This document shows positions 1-10,022 of a stretch of 64,000 nucleotides of DNA, in pieces; the first letter of the stretch is position 1; every line of letters begins with the position of its first letter. The translations under genes and the position numbers were made by a program. The stretch covers positions 1,426,001 through 1,490,000 of the forward strand of contig NZ_HG938353.1 in NCBI RefSeq assembly GCF_000731315.1, written 5' to 3'. A model generated the notes under the pieces. The model ran no database searches and was not told the origin of the DNA. It saw only the letters and a list, made by a program, of their open reading frames with translations. The DNA comes from Neorhizobium galegae bv. orientalis str. HAMBI 540 (lineage in GTDB: Bacteria > Pseudomonadota > Alphaproteobacteria > Rhizobiales > Rhizobiaceae).

Positions 1-423
1 TTAAATCAGATGAGGAACAGTCTCGTCGGTTCTCTTGTGACGATTTAGCAACACTTTTTCGAGACTATTGTCAGGGCCCTTGAGAGGGGCGTTTCTGTCC
101 ACTTCCCGCCACAAACGGGGAGCAGCGATAGAGGAAGAACAGGCGCGGAACGCGGGGGCGGGGCGCGTAATTGGAGTATCATGGGCGGGTTTCTTCATGA
201 AAAGCCGGGCTTTTTGCGCTCAGGCAGGCGGATTCTGATGCCGTCCTGTCCTGCCGCAATTGCTGCGGTTATGGGTCCTAGTCTTGCCGAAAACGGCAGC
301 TACAGTTTCATTCGTCTCTCGGGAGGAGCAGGCGCGGGATATTCCCGGATAAATCTTGTTCCGGCAGCGAGCGATGCTCGGGCTGCGGCGGGTCGTCGCG
401 CGCGGAGTGAAAGAAACTGAACC
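1..423. other. Intergenic region upstream of exoR
   Basis: No convincing gene is visible in these 423 bases. Short open frames exist on both strands (for example 181-420 plus and 1-198 minus), but neither has a recognisable product, a good ribosome site or rhizobial codon bias. The stretch presumably holds the exoR promoter and the 3' flank of a gene outside the window. A weak hairpin followed by a T run lies at 200-215. Confidence 0.6.
200..215 (+). terminator. Weak hairpin with T run
   Basis: AAAAGC (200-205) pairs with GCTTTT (209-214) around a CGG loop, followed by one more T. The stem is only six base pairs, four of them A-T, so this is at best a weak terminator for a gene lying before the window. 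Confidence 0.3.
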
Positions 424-1218
424 ATGCCGAAGTGTGACATCGGATCCATGAGAGTATTGCTTCTTGGAGCGTCGCTCGCCTTGATTTTGGCGGGATCGGC
501 TGCGGCCTTCGATATCAAGTCGGGCGTGACGAAGGAGTCCGGTCCCTTCGATCTCTTCAAGTTCGGCTTCAAGGCTTATAAGAACGGCCAGAAGGAAGAT
601 GCGGTCGAAGCCTATCGTTATGCCGCCGAGAAAGGCCACACCGGCTCGCGCTGGGCGCTTGCCAATATGTATGCCTATGGCGACGGCGTCGCGAAGGACG
701 ATTTCGAGGCCTTCAAGATCTATAACGAGATCGCCGCGCAAGGCGTCGAACCCGGTTCGGAAGATACCGGCTTCTTCGTCAACGCGCTTCTGTCGCTGGC
801 CAACTATTATCGCCGCGGCATTCCCGGCAGCCCGATCAAGCCGGATCTTTCACAGGCACGGCAACTTTATTTCCAGGCGGCATCCACATTCGGCGTGGCG
901 GAGGCACAGTTCCAACTCGCCCGGATGATTCTCGCAGGCGAGGGCGGTACCGCCAATATCCAGCAGGCGAAGAAATGGCTGAACCAGGCCCGCAAGAGCG
1001 GCCATGCGGGCGCCATGTCGGTTTTCGGCAATGTCCTCTTCCAGGAAGGCCAGACGGTGCGGGGGCTCGCCTTCATGACGGCGGCACTCGACAAATGTAC
1101 CGCCAAGGAATGTGTCTGGATGCAGCAATTGCAGGAGCAGGCATTTTCGGTCGTCGGCGAAGAGGATCGCCGCGGCGCGGTTGCCCTGTCGCAAGAATTT
1201 GCCCGAGGCGTCGAATAA
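424..1218 (+). CDS. exoR: ExoR, periplasmic Sel1-repeat regulator of ExoS/ChvI
   Basis: The 264-aa protein has an N-terminal signal peptide (hydrophobic core about residues 10-23, ending near SAAAF) followed by Sel1/TPR-like repeats, visible as A-x-Y-R-Y-A-A-E-K-G-H, W-A-L-A-N-M-Y-A-Y-G-D-G and later copies. I recognise it as rhizobial ExoR, about 268 aa in Sinorhizobium. In that family the mature protein binds the sensor kinase ExoS in the periplasm and holds ExoS-ChvI off, controlling exopolysaccharide, motility and acid response. The start at 424 was chosen because the nine residues before the hydrophobic core match the spacing remembered from homologues; ATG 448 is the alternative. The ribosome site is weak for both. 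Confidence 0.92.
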   Translation: MPKCDIGSMRVLLLGASLALILAGSAAAFDIKSGVTKESGPFDLFKFGFKAYKNGQKEDAVEAYRYAAEKGHTGSRWALANMYAYGDGVAKDDFEAFKIYNEIAAQGVEPGSEDTGFFVNALLSLANYYRRGIPGSPIKPDLSQARQLYFQAASTFGVAEAQFQLARMILAGEGGTANIQQAKKWLNQARKSGHAGAMSVFGNVLFQEGQTVRGLAFMTAALDKCTAKECVWMQQLQEQAFSVVGEEDRRGAVALSQEFARGVE

Positions 1219-1246
1219 CCGACGCCTCGCCGATCATTCCGGACGA

Positions 1247-2050
1247 TCAGCCGAAATCGAACATACCGATGACGGGCACGTGGTCCGACGGCTTTTCCCA
1301 GGCCCGCACATGTTTCTCGATCGCCGTGGATTTCAGCTTGTCGGCGGCTTCCGCAGATAGCAGCAGATGATCGATGCGGATGCCGTTGTTCTTCTGCCAG
1401 GCACCGGCCTGATAATCCCAGAAAGAGTAGAGTTTGGTGGCATCGGTCGTGGCGCGCACCGCGTCGACGAGACCGAGGTTTTCGAGCTTGCGGAAAGCAG
1501 CGCGTGTCTGCGGCAGGAAAAGCGCGTCCGTCGCCCAGGCGGCCGGGTCGAAACAGTCATGCGGCTCGGGAATGACGTTGTAGTCGCCGGCAAGGATCAG
1601 CGGCTCTTCGAGCAGAAGGCAATTCTGCGCATGCAGGCGCAGCCGCTCCATCCAGGCCAGCTTGTAGGGATATTTGACCGGATCGTCGGCTGGATTGCCG
1701 TTCGGCAGGTAAATGGAGGCGACGCGGATCGCGCCGCCCGGCACCGAAAAGACGCCTTCGATGTAACGCGACTGCTCGTCCGTCTGTCCGTCCGGGCCTT
1801 CACCGCCCGGCAGGCCGCGCATCACCTCGTCGGGCCTGGTTTTCGACAGCAGCGCAACGCCGTTGAACCCTTTCTGGCCGTGGGTCTCGACATGATAACC
1901 GAGCGCCTCGATCTCCAGCCGCGGGAAGGTCTCATCGACAGACTTGATTTCCTGCAGGCAGACGATGTCCGGGGAGGAATCGGCCAGCCACTGACGCAGG
2001 TTGTCGATGCGCGCCTTGACGCCGTTGATGTTCCAGGTGGCGATCTTCAT
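1247..2050 (-). CDS. xthA: Exodeoxyribonuclease III (AP endonuclease)
   Basis: This 267-aa protein of the exonuclease III/endonuclease-phosphatase fold repairs DNA by cutting 5' of abasic sites and trimming 3' ends. All family motifs are present: KIATWNINGVKAR at the N terminus, LQEIK with the catalytic Glu near residue 34, LAGDYNVIPE in the middle, and the C-terminal SDHVPV that carries the catalytic His. Length is normal for the family. It converges on exoR with about 28 bases between the two stop codons and has its own upstream gap towards erpA. Rhizobia often carry more than one paralogue, so the exact number suffix is not assigned. Confidence 0.95.
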   Translation of the reverse strand: MKIATWNINGVKARIDNLRQWLADSSPDIVCLQEIKSVDETFPRLEIEALGYHVETHGQKGFNGVALLSKTRPDEVMRGLPGGEGPDGQTDEQSRYIEGVFSVPGGAIRVASIYLPNGNPADDPVKYPYKLAWMERLRLHAQNCLLLEEPLILAGDYNVIPEPHDCFDPAAWATDALFLPQTRAAFRKLENLGLVDAVRATTDATKLYSFWDYQAGAWQKNNGIRIDHLLLSAEAADKLKSTAIEKHVRAWEKPSDHVPVIGMFDFG

Positions 2051-2134
2051 CGGCCCTTGCCTCCCACTGTTCGCTTCCTCTTTTAGCGAAAGAGGAAGCG
2101 TTGGGAAGGGCGAAGTGCGTGAGGGAGGATGTTA

Positions 2135-2464
2135 TCAGATCGAGAAACTGGTGCCGCAGCCGCAGCTGGCAACCGCGTTCGGGTTCTTGATCTGGAAGGA
2201 CTGGCCGAGCAGGTTGTCGACGAAGTCGATCTCCGAGCCTGCCATATAGACGAGCGAGAGGCTGTCGATCAGCACCTTGGCATTGCCGTTGGCGACCACC
2301 ACATCGTCGTCCCCAGGCGCCTCGGCGAGATCGAACTTGTAGGAGAAGCCCGAACAGCCGCCGCCTTCGACCGAGACGCGCAGCGCCTGCTTGCCCGCTT
2401 CGTTGCCGACGATTTCGGCGATGCGCTTGGCCGCCGCATTTGAAAGAGTTACATTGGTTTCCAT
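2135..2464 (-). CDS. erpA: Iron-sulfur cluster insertion protein ErpA (A-type carrier)
   Basis: The 109-aa protein is an A-type Fe-S carrier of the HesB/IscA/ErpA family. The three cluster-binding cysteines are visible: one in EGGGCSGF (about residue 37) and two in the C-terminal SCGCGTSF. It passes 2Fe-2S or 4Fe-4S clusters to target apoproteins in the cytoplasm. It stands alone here rather than within an isc or suf operon, which favours ErpA over IscA. It is divergent from dgt, with a 136-bp shared promoter region. A GGAGGCGG sequence lies just before the ATG on the minus strand. Confidence 0.9.
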   Translation of the reverse strand: METNVTLSNAAAKRIAEIVGNEAGKQALRVSVEGGGCSGFSYKFDLAEAPGDDDVVVANGNAKVLIDSLSLVYMAGSEIDFVDNLLGQSFQIKNPNAVASCGCGTSFSI

Positions 2465-2600
2465 ATTATCCGCCTCCTGCCGGGTTCAAGGCCCGGAGAG
2501 ATTCCTGTCACCGGCATTGCGCACAGCTTCACTATAGGTATGAAGACGTGAAGGGCACGTCAATGGGCGGCAGGCGGCGGATGAACAAACAGGTGACGGC

Positions 2601-3818
2601 ATGACGATCGATACCAGGGCGCTGGGTTTCGGCAGTGGCGAGCGCGCGGTCTACGCCGCCAACCCCTGGGCGTCGCGCGGGCGTCTGTTTCCCGAAGACG
2701 GCAGCCTGACGCGCTCGGAATTCCAGCGCGACCGCGATCGCATCGTCCACACCACCGCATTCCGGCGGCTGAAGCATAAGACGCAGGTGTTTATCAGTCC
2801 AGACGGCGACCATTACCGCACCCGGCTGACCCATACGATCGAGGTGGCGCAGATCGCCCGTGCGCTTGCCCGCGCCCTGAAGCTCGACGAGGATCTCGCC
2901 GAAGGCGTGGCGCTGGTCCACGACTTCGGCCATACGCCATTCGGCCATACCGGCGAAGATGCACTGGACGAGATGCTGAAGCCCTATGGCGGCTTCGACC
3001 ATAACGCCCAGTCGCTACGCATCGTCACCAAACTTGAGCGCCGATATGCTGATTTCGACGGGCTCAATCTCACCTGGGAAAGCCTCGAAGGCCTCGTCAA
3101 GCACAATGGTCCGCTTCTCAGCGCCACCGGCGAGGGCACCCGCGGCCCCGTGCCGCAGCCGATCCGCGACTATTGTGAGCTGCATGATCTGGAACTCGCC
3201 AGCTATGCCAGCCTGGAAGCGCAGGTTGCCGCGATCGCCGACGATATCGCCTACAACACCCATGACATCGACGACGGGCTGCGCTCCGGCCTGTTGACCT
3301 TCGAGATGCTCGATGATGTGCCCTTCCTCGCCAAGCTGATGGCGGAGGTGAGGGCACGTTATCCGCATCTCGAGCCGAGCCGTTTCGCCCATGAGATCAT
3401 GCGCCGGCAGATCACTCATATGGTCGAGGATGTTATCGGCGTGGCGCAGCGCAACCTCGATAAGGTGGATCCGCAGAGCGCCGCTGACGTCCGCTCCGCT
3501 GGGCATGTCATCGCCACGTTCTCCGGAGAGATGGCCGAGACCGACCGCTGCATCAAGAAGCTGCTGTTTTCGCGCATCTACCGGCATCCGGACATCATGC
3601 GCATCCGCGCCGGCGCCTCCCAGATCGTCTCGGATCTGTTCGGCGCCTATATGAATGATCCGTCGCTGATGCGCAGCCACTATTGGGTCAACCACATTGC
3701 CGGTCTCGGCGAGACCGCAAGAGCCAGGCATGTGGGCGATTATCTCGCTGGGATGACCGATACCTTCGCCATCAAGGCGCATGGCGAGCTGTTTGACCAG
3801 ACTCCGGATTTGCGCTAG
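2601..3818 (+). CDS. dgt: Deoxyguanosinetriphosphate triphosphohydrolase-like protein
   Basis: This 405-aa HD-superfamily protein is of the dGTPase type, which cleaves dNTPs to nucleoside and triphosphate. The metal-binding H...HD...D array is visible: [11 protein letters not shown] (His near residue 76), [15 protein letters not shown] (His-Asp near 107-108), and [16 protein letters not shown] further on. An [10 protein letters not shown] stretch typical of the family precedes the HD box. Length matches the shorter alphaproteobacterial dGTPase-like group. It is followed after 62 bases by argS on the same strand, the usual rhizobial order. Confidence 0.93.
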   Translation: MTIDTRALGFGSGERAVYAANPWASRGRLFPEDGSLTRSEFQRDRDRIVHTTAFRRLKHKTQVFISPDGDHYRTRLTHTIEVAQIARALARALKLDEDLAEGVALVHDFGHTPFGHTGEDALDEMLKPYGGFDHNAQSLRIVTKLERRYADFDGLNLTWESLEGLVKHNGPLLSATGEGTRGPVPQPIRDYCELHDLELASYASLEAQVAAIADDIAYNTHDIDDGLRSGLLTFEMLDDVPFLAKLMAEVRARYPHLEPSRFAHEIMRRQITHMVEDVIGVAQRNLDKVDPQSAADVRSAGHVIATFSGEMAETDRCIKKLLFSRIYRHPDIMRIRAGASQIVSDLFGAYMNDPSLMRSHYWVNHIAGLGETARARHVGDYLAGMTDTFAIKAHGELFDQTPDLR

Positions 3819-3880
3819 GCACCGCCACCAATGACACTGGCCAGCAAGGGTCCTCGGGCATGTTTCGGGGATGATTGAAC

Positions 3881-5638
3881 ATGAATCTTTTTGCCGACTT
3901 CGAAACAAGAATTAAGAACGCTTTGGAAAGCCTTGATATTATCAAGGAAAAGCGAAGTGAGCTTGATTTCGGCCGTATCGCAGTCGAGCCGCCGCGGGAC
4001 CAGAGCCACGGCGATGTGGCGACCAATGCCGCCATGGTTCTGGCAAAACCGCTTGGCACCAATCCGCGTGCGCTCGCCGATATCATCGCCGAAGCGCTGC
4101 GTTCGGATGCCGATGTCAGCGAAGTTTCCGTGGCCGGTCCCGGCTTCATCAATATCCGGCTCGGTGCTCCCTACTGGCAGCGCCTGCTCGCCTCGATGAT
4201 TGCCGAGGGCACGGATTACGGCCGCTCGACGATCGGCGCCGATAAGAAGGCGAATGTCGAATACGTCTCGGCCAACCCGACGGGCCCGATGCATGTCGGC
4301 CATTGCCGTGGTGCTGTCGTGGGCGATGCGCTGGCGAACCTGATGGAATTTGCCGGCTACGACGTGGCCAAGGAATACTACATCAACGATGCCGGCAGCC
4401 AGATCGATGTTCTGGCCCGTTCGGTCTTCCTGCGTTACCGCGAGGCTCTCGGTGAGACGATCGGTGAGATTCCCTCAGGCCTTTATCCGGGCGATTACCT
4501 CGTGCCGGTCGGGCAGGCCCTGGCGGAGGAATACGGTTCGCGGCTGCACAACATGCCGGAAGACGCCTGGATGCCGATCGTCAAGGACAAGGCGATCGAC
4601 TCGATGATGGCGCTGATCCGCGACGATCTCGAAGCGCTCAACGTCCATCACGACGTCTTTTATTCGGAACGGACCTTGCATGCCAATGGCGCGCAGCGCA
4701 TCCGCCAGGCGATCAACGACCTCACGTTCAAGGGGCACGTCTACAAGGGCACGCTGCCACCGCCGAAGGGCCAGTTGCCGGAAGACTGGGAGGATCGCGA
4801 GCAGACGCTGTTCCGCTCCACCGAGGTGGGCGACGATATAGACCGGCCGCTGATCAAGTCGGACGGCAGCTATACTTACTTTGCAGCCGACGTTGCCTAT
4901 TTCAAGGACAAGTTCGACCGTGGTTACGACGAGATGATCTATGTGCTCGGCGCCGATCACGGCGGCTATGTCAAGCGCCTGGAAGCCGTCGCGCGTGCCG
5001 TCTCCGGCGGCAAGGCGAAGCTCACCGTGCTTCTCTGCCAGCTCGTCAAGCTGTACCGCAATGGCGAGCCGGTGAAGATGTCGAAGCGTTCCGGCAACTT
5101 CGTGACCCTTCGCGAAGTGGTCGACGAGGTCGGCCGCGACGCGGTGCGCTTCATGATGCTCTACAGGAAGAGTTCCGAGCCGCTCGATTTCGACTTCGCC
5201 AAGGTGACCGAGCAGTCGAAGGACAATCCGGTCTTCTACGTGCAGTACGCCCATGCGCGCTGCTCGTCGGTGTTCCGGCAGGCAAAGGAAGCGTTTCCGG
5301 GTCTCGATTTCGATTCGCTAGACCTAAAAGGTTCGAGCAGCCTGATCAACGATCCGAACGAGATGCAGCTGGTTGCCAAACTTGCGGAATACCCCAGGAT
5401 CATTGAGGCTGCGGCCCAGGCGCAGGAGCCTCATCGGCTTGCTTTTTACCTCTATGATCTGGCAAGTTTCTTCCATGCGCATTGGAATAAGGGTAAAGAA
5501 CAACCGGAATTACGCTTTGTTAACGATAAAAACCGAGAATTGAGTATTGCCAGGCTTGGGCTGGTGCATGCTGTCGCCTCTGTTTTGAAGTCAGGACTTG
5601 GGATCACGGGCACTGCGGCACCGGAAGAAATGCGGTAA
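3881..5638 (+). CDS. argS: Arginyl-tRNA synthetase
   Basis: This 585-aa class I aminoacyl-tRNA synthetase charges tRNA-Arg. The HIGH-type signature is [14 protein letters not shown] near residue 130, and the KMSKS-type signature is [11 protein letters not shown] near residue 400; both are intact. The N-terminal additional domain and the C-terminal DALR anticodon-binding domain ([15 protein letters not shown] onward) are complete. The ATG at 3881 is preferred over an in-frame TTG six bases upstream. The last ~150 bases are less GC-rich than the rest of the gene. It precedes the SPOR gene by about 65 bases. Confidence 0.96.
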   Translation: MNLFADFETRIKNALESLDIIKEKRSELDFGRIAVEPPRDQSHGDVATNAAMVLAKPLGTNPRALADIIAEALRSDADVSEVSVAGPGFINIRLGAPYWQRLLASMIAEGTDYGRSTIGADKKANVEYVSANPTGPMHVGHCRGAVVGDALANLMEFAGYDVAKEYYINDAGSQIDVLARSVFLRYREALGETIGEIPSGLYPGDYLVPVGQALAEEYGSRLHNMPEDAWMPIVKDKAIDSMMALIRDDLEALNVHHDVFYSERTLHANGAQRIRQAINDLTFKGHVYKGTLPPPKGQLPEDWEDREQTLFRSTEVGDDIDRPLIKSDGSYTYFAADVAYFKDKFDRGYDEMIYVLGADHGGYVKRLEAVARAVSGGKAKLTVLLCQLVKLYRNGEPVKMSKRSGNFVTLREVVDEVGRDAVRFMMLYRKSSEPLDFDFAKVTEQSKDNPVFYVQYAHARCSSVFRQAKEAFPGLDFDSLDLKGSSSLINDPNEMQLVAKLAEYPRIIEAAAQAQEPHRLAFYLYDLASFFHAHWNKGKEQPELRFVNDKNRELSIARLGLVHAVASVLKSGLGITGTAAPEEMR

Positions 5639-5704
5639 ATATCGCCACCATTTCCCCACATTGCACTGGCATATGCGTTGTAATGTAGGTGAGTGGACGA
5701 GGTA

Positions 5705-8700
5705 ATGGCCGATAACAACCTTGCGCGTAACCGGAATGATTTACCGGACTTCTTTGCCGATGATGATCCGCTGGCAGAACTCGCCCGCATCGTAGGCTAC
5801 GACGATCTTCCCGTCGCCGCCAAGCCCGGATCATCTTCCGCCGATACTTCAGCGTCTGGACGGCGAGAGCCGGCATTCAATCTCGAAGACGAGCTTCTTC
5901 AGGAGTTCGAGCGCTATGACGCGCCGCGGCTCGATCCTGTTCACGATATCGCGCTTGACGATGCGCCCCGGTCATTCGCCGAGCCTGCTTCCGATGCCGC
6001 GGTGGCTGCGCCGCCGGTAGAGCCGGAGGAATTGGAGTTTGTTCCGGCTGAGCCGGCCGCGATCGAACTGCCGCAGGCTTTTCTGCCGGCCGATAGTGCG
6101 ATCAGCGAACGAGACGATCGGCAGTTCGGTGACGAAGAGCCGCCATTGGCGTTTGATGCTGTCGACGAGAGCGTTGTCTCCGATCCGATAGCCGAACCGG
6201 CCTTCGAAACCGCACGTGTGGAACCCGTCTTCGATCTGCCCGATTTTCCGACGGCCGGCGCGATGTCTCCCGCCACGTCGATAGAAGAGCCGGCGGAGGA
6301 ATTCGATCTCGCGGCTGAGTTGGAAAACTCGATCGCGGCCGAGCCCGTTGCTCCAAGCCAGCCCGAAGTGAAGTTCGAGCCGGAGGTCCGGTTCGTGCCG
6401 CAAGCGACCTTCGAGCCTGAAGCAGCCCCCGAACCCGAGGCAGCGTTCGAGCCTGAAGCGAAATTAGAACCCGAGGCGAAGTTTGAACTGGAGCCAAAGG
6501 CGGAGAGGGGCAAGGGCGCCTATATTCCCGGCTTCCGCATGCCGCTCACCAATTTCAGCGTGGCACGAGATGTCTCTGCGGCCTCTGCACAGACGGCTGT
6601 AATCCCTTCTCAGGCGGCTGCACCTGTACTGAATGAATATGCTGTAGAGCCTCCGGTTCTGGACGATATCCCGAGTCCGAAGATCGAGCCGGCACCGGCT
6701 GCCGAACTGCAGGTTTCTGCAAAAGCCCCGGAGCCGCAGGAACTGCAGCCTGCGCCCGTCGCAGCCGCGCCTGTTGCATCGACCGGCGAGAGTGCCGCTG
6801 CGTCGCAGACGGATCGGTTCTCCGCGCTCGATGAGCTGATCTACGACGTCCAGCGTTATACGCTGCCGACATCCAACGGACAGCCGCTCGCGACCCCTGT
6901 GGCGAACGCGCCCGAGCTTGCCGCAACGCCTGCTGTCGCAGCCGCTGCGCCCGTGATTGCCACTGCGACGGTTGCCATGCCTCCGGTTGCCGAGGTGCCG
7001 TCTCTAGACGACAAGGATCCCTTCTCTGATGAGGAATTCGAGTTGGCGCTCGATGGCCTGGAACTCGACCTTGCCGAGATCGTCGTTGAAGAGACGCAGA
7101 AACATCCGGTTCAGGCGACGCCTGCGGCGGCAGCTGCTGTAAAGGCCGAACCTGCCGCCCCTTCGGCGACGCCGATCGCGCGCGCTGCGCCCGTCGCTGT
7201 GGCGGCACCGGTTGTGGAGACGCAGGCTGTCGAAGAGCCCGAATCTATGGCCGACCTGCCGTTCGATCCGGCTCAGATTGCCGATTCCGAAGACCAGGTG
7301 GAGGCGATCGCCGAGCTCGACGTGCCGTCGCTGCCGGCAGAAGAGCCAGAACAGCCGCCGGCCTATCGTCCCGATTACGAACTCGACATCGATGCCGAGC
7401 TTGCGACGCTGCTGGCAGCCCCCGGCAAGTCGGCGCCGGCGCGCAAGCCGGAGATCGATATCGCACAGAAAGGCCAGCAGGCCGCTGCCGAAGCGAGCCG
7501 CTCGCCGGCCTATAATGATCTCGACGATTTCGAGCGTGCACTGGAAGAGGATTTTCGCCGCAGCTTGACGACGCCCCTGCCGGCGGCGGAGCATGAGGAA
7601 CTGCATTATTCCGACACCGATTATATCGCGACGGTGGAGAACGCCCGCCGTTCCGTCCGCAGCTGGGCCATGCCGCTGGTTCTCGCCGGCGTCGTGATCC
7701 TTGGCGGCGCCGGCGCCTATGCGTTCTTCGGCAGCAGCGTTTCGGGTGTCGTTTCGGGCGGCGAACCGGTGATCATTGCTGCCGACAAAGAGCCGATCAA
7801 GATTGCACCGGAAAATCCGGGCGGCAAGACCGTCCCCAACCAGGACAAGGCTGTCTACGATCGCGTCGCCGGCGTCTCGCCGAAGGATCCGAAGCAGCGC
7901 ACGCTGATCTCCTCCAACGAGGAGCCGATCGACGTCGTCCAGAAGACCTTGATGCCCGATACGTTGCCGCTCGAAGGCGAGAACGATATCGAGCCGACCG
8001 ATGTCGGCGAGACGGAGGATCCACGCCTCCTGCCGCAGGACCGGGTTGCACAAAACAATGCTTCTGCTGAGCAGCAGCCCGTGACCGTCATGCCGCGCAA
8101 GGTCAAGACGATGATCGTCCGCCCGGACGGCAAGCTGGTCGAGCAGGAAATCGCAGCGCCAGCGCTCGCTGCACCGGAAACGCCGAAGCTGCCAGCCGCC
8201 GGCGCAAAGCCGGTCGAAACGGCTGCAGCCTTCCCCGCTAAGTCTCCTGCTTCCACGCCCGCCACACCGGCCCGTCCGCAACCCTTGTCGACCGCCTCGA
8301 ATGCTGGTTCTTCCGGTGTCCTTCCGGTCTCCGCGCCAGCCAATCCGGCCGCTCCGGCCGAACACGTCAACGTGGTGAGAACGAACCCGATCACGCCGGC
8401 CGTCGCGGCGGCTCCCGCGCAGCCGAACCCGGCTGCCGCGGCTCCTTCCCCGGCCGCCGCACAGGCTCCGGCACCCGTCGCTCCGGTTCAGGCCTCTGCA
8501 CCGGCATCGAAGGCTCCGGTACCGATCGCCCGCCCGGCTGAGCAGCCGGTCAATGTGGTCGCTGCCGTCACGGATCAGGGCAATGTCCGCGCTCCCGGCC
8601 AGCAGACAGCCGCTGCTCCGGCGTCCGCATCGAACCAGGTCGCTTCGCTGGGACCTGGGGACTACGTGATCCAGATCGCCTCGCTGCCGTCGCAGGCGGA

Positions 8701-8899
8701 AGCCCAGAAGTCCTATCAGAGCCTGTCGGCAAAGTTCGGCAGCGTCATCGGTGGCCGTGGCGTCGATATCAAACCCGCCGAGATCGCCGGCAAGGGCACA
8801 TTCTACCGCGTCCGTATTCCGGCAGGCGGCAAGAATGAGGCCGTGGCGCTCTGCGAACGGTATCGCGCCGCTGGCGGAACCTGCCTGGTCGGCCGGTAA
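5705..8899 (+). CDS. Large SPOR-domain membrane protein
   Basis: This 1064-aa protein is predicted to be anchored once in the inner membrane. Residues 1 to about 650 form a long acidic, Pro/Ala-rich cytoplasmic region with a run of degenerate PEA-x-FEPEA repeats (DNA 6360-6500). A single transmembrane helix follows at about 654-675 (AMPLVLAGVVILGGAGAYAFF). A Pro/Ala-rich periplasmic linker leads to a C-terminal SPOR domain (about 983-1064, GDYVIQIASLPSQAEAQ to TCLVGR). SPOR domains bind peptidoglycan stripped of stem peptides at division sites, so a cell-division or envelope role is inferred. ATG 5705 follows GACGAGG; an in-frame GTG at 5693 would add four residues. The gene sits between argS and nagZ and ends at a strong terminator. 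Confidence 0.88.
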   Translation: MADNNLARNRNDLPDFFADDDPLAELARIVGYDDLPVAAKPGSSSADTSASGRREPAFNLEDELLQEFERYDAPRLDPVHDIALDDAPRSFAEPASDAAVAAPPVEPEELEFVPAEPAAIELPQAFLPADSAISERDDRQFGDEEPPLAFDAVDESVVSDPIAEPAFETARVEPVFDLPDFPTAGAMSPATSIEEPAEEFDLAAELENSIAAEPVAPSQPEVKFEPEVRFVPQATFEPEAAPEPEAAFEPEAKLEPEAKFELEPKAERGKGAYIPGFRMPLTNFSVARDVSAASAQTAVIPSQAAAPVLNEYAVEPPVLDDIPSPKIEPAPAAELQVSAKAPEPQELQPAPVAAAPVASTGESAAASQTDRFSALDELIYDVQRYTLPTSNGQPLATPVANAPELAATPAVAAAAPVIATATVAMPPVAEVPSLDDKDPFSDEEFELALDGLELDLAEIVVEETQKHPVQATPAAAAAVKAEPAAPSATPIARAAPVAVAAPVVETQAVEEPESMADLPFDPAQIADSEDQVEAIAELDVPSLPAEEPEQPPAYRPDYELDIDAELATLLAAPGKSAPARKPEIDIAQKGQQAAAEASRSPAYNDLDDFERALEEDFRRSLTTPLPAAEHEELHYSDTDYIATVENARRSVRSWAMPLVLAGVVILGGAGAYAFFGSSVSGVVSGGEPVIIAADKEPIKIAPENPGGKTVPNQDKAVYDRVAGVSPKDPKQRTLISSNEEPIDVVQKTLMPDTLPLEGENDIEPTDVGETEDPRLLPQDRVAQNNASAEQQPVTVMPRKVKTMIVRPDGKLVEQEIAAPALAAPETPKLPAAGAKPVETAAAFPAKSPASTPATPARPQPLSTASNAGSSGVLPVSAPANPAAPAEHVNVVRTNPITPAVAAAPAQPNPAAAAPSPAAAQAPAPVAPVQASAPASKAPVPIARPAEQPVNVVAAVTDQGNVRAPGQQTAAAPASASNQVASLGPGDYVIQIASLPSQAEAQKSYQSLSAKFGSVIGGRGVDIKPAEIAGKGTFYRVRIPAGGKNEAVALCERYRAAGGTCLVGR

Positions 8900-8923
8900 G
8901 GATTGAAGAGCGAAGAAATCGGA

Positions 8924-8948
8924 CGGGGCGCCTGGCGCCCCGTTTTTT
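8924..8948 (+). terminator. Rho-independent terminator after the SPOR gene
   Basis: A perfect inverted repeat, CGGGGCGCC-T-GGCGCCCCG (8924-8942), is followed by six T residues (8943-8948). It lies 25 bases after the SPOR gene stop and 31 bases before nagZ, so nagZ must start from its own promoter or depend on read-through. Confidence 0.9.
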
Positions 8949-8978
8949 GTTGGCCCACCAATGATCTAAGATCGAGCC

Positions 8979-9995
8979 ATGAGCGAATCAAAAGCAATGA
9001 TCCTGGGCTCCAGCGGCCCGACCCTCACCGCCGACGAAGTGGCGCTTTACCGGGATGAACGGCCCTGGGGCTTCATCCTCTTTGCCCGCAATTGCGTCGA
9101 ACCGGCGCAGATCACCGATCTCGTCGCATCCATGCGCGATGCCATCGGCCGGCCGGATGCGCCGGTGCTGATCGACCAGGAGGGAGGGCGCGTTCAGCGC
9201 ATCCGTCCACCGATGATCGAGCGTTATCCATCGGCTGCGGTGCTTGGCGAACTCTACAGGCAGGATCGCGATAAGGGGCTGAGGGCAACTTGGCTGATGT
9301 CGCGTCTGCATGCTTTCGATCTCCTGAAATTCGGCATCAACGTCGATTGCCTGCCGGTGCTCGACGTGCCGATCGAAGGGGCGAGCAACGTCATCGGCGA
9401 TCGCGCCTATGGTTTCGATCCGAAGACGGTTGCGGAAATGGGGCAGGCTGCCGCTGACGGTCTGAAGGCGGGCGGCATGCTGCCGGTCATGAAGCACATC
9501 CCGGGCCATGGCCGCGGCATGGCCGACAGCCATCACGAACTGCCGGTGGTCACCGTGTCGCGCGCCGAGCTCGAAGCGCATGACTTCCTGCCCTTCGTTG
9601 CCATGAAGAACGAGTTGATGGCGATGAGCGCCCATATCGTCTTCACCGCCATCGACCCGGACGAGCCGGCGACCATTTCCCGCAAGGTGATCGACGAGAT
9701 CATCCGCGGCCATATCGGTTTCGACGGGCTGCTGATGTCCGACGACACGTCGATGAATGCGCTGAAGGGCACGATAGGCGAGCGTGCGGCGAGAATCGTT
9801 GGGGGCGGATGCGATATTGTCTTGCATTGCAACGGTGTGATGGACGAAATGAAGGCTGTCGTGAAGGAAGCGATACCGCTTGGCGGCGAAGCCCTACGGC
9901 GGGCAAGGGCGGTGGAGGCAGCCTTCGGCGCGGGCGACGGCTTGAGCGAGGACGCGATCCGCGCGGAATTCCACGGTCTTCTCGCCGTCTCCTGA
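8979..9995 (+). CDS. nagZ: Beta-N-acetylhexosaminidase, family GH3
   Basis: This 338-aa cytoplasmic glycosidase releases GlcNAc from anhydro-muropeptides during peptidoglycan recycling. GH3 signatures are clear: LIDQEGGRVQRIRPP near residue 65, the loop MKHIPGHGRGMADSHHELP near 170 with the general-acid His, and LLMSDDTSMNAL near 250 with the nucleophilic Asp. Length is normal for NagZ. In rhizobia this gene stands between the SPOR protein and scpA, as here. The scpA start follows its stop by 27 bases. Confidence 0.94.
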   Translation: MSESKAMILGSSGPTLTADEVALYRDERPWGFILFARNCVEPAQITDLVASMRDAIGRPDAPVLIDQEGGRVQRIRPPMIERYPSAAVLGELYRQDRDKGLRATWLMSRLHAFDLLKFGINVDCLPVLDVPIEGASNVIGDRAYGFDPKTVAEMGQAAADGLKAGGMLPVMKHIPGHGRGMADSHHELPVVTVSRAELEAHDFLPFVAMKNELMAMSAHIVFTAIDPDEPATISRKVIDEIIRGHIGFDGLLMSDDTSMNALKGTIGERAARIVGGGCDIVLHCNGVMDEMKAVVKEAIPLGGEALRRARAVEAAFGAGDGLSEDAIRAEFHGLLAVS

Positions 9996-10022
9996 CGGCT
10001 GTCGACAGGACAAGGTTTGGGA

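Noticed and set aside
1..198. 65-codon minus-strand frame at the window edge
   Set aside because: No recognisable sequence and no ribosome site; probably chance.
7004..8365. Minus-strand frame of 453 codons inside the SPOR gene
   Set aside because: Arg/Gly-rich antisense translation caused by the Pro/Ala-rich linker of the SPOR protein.
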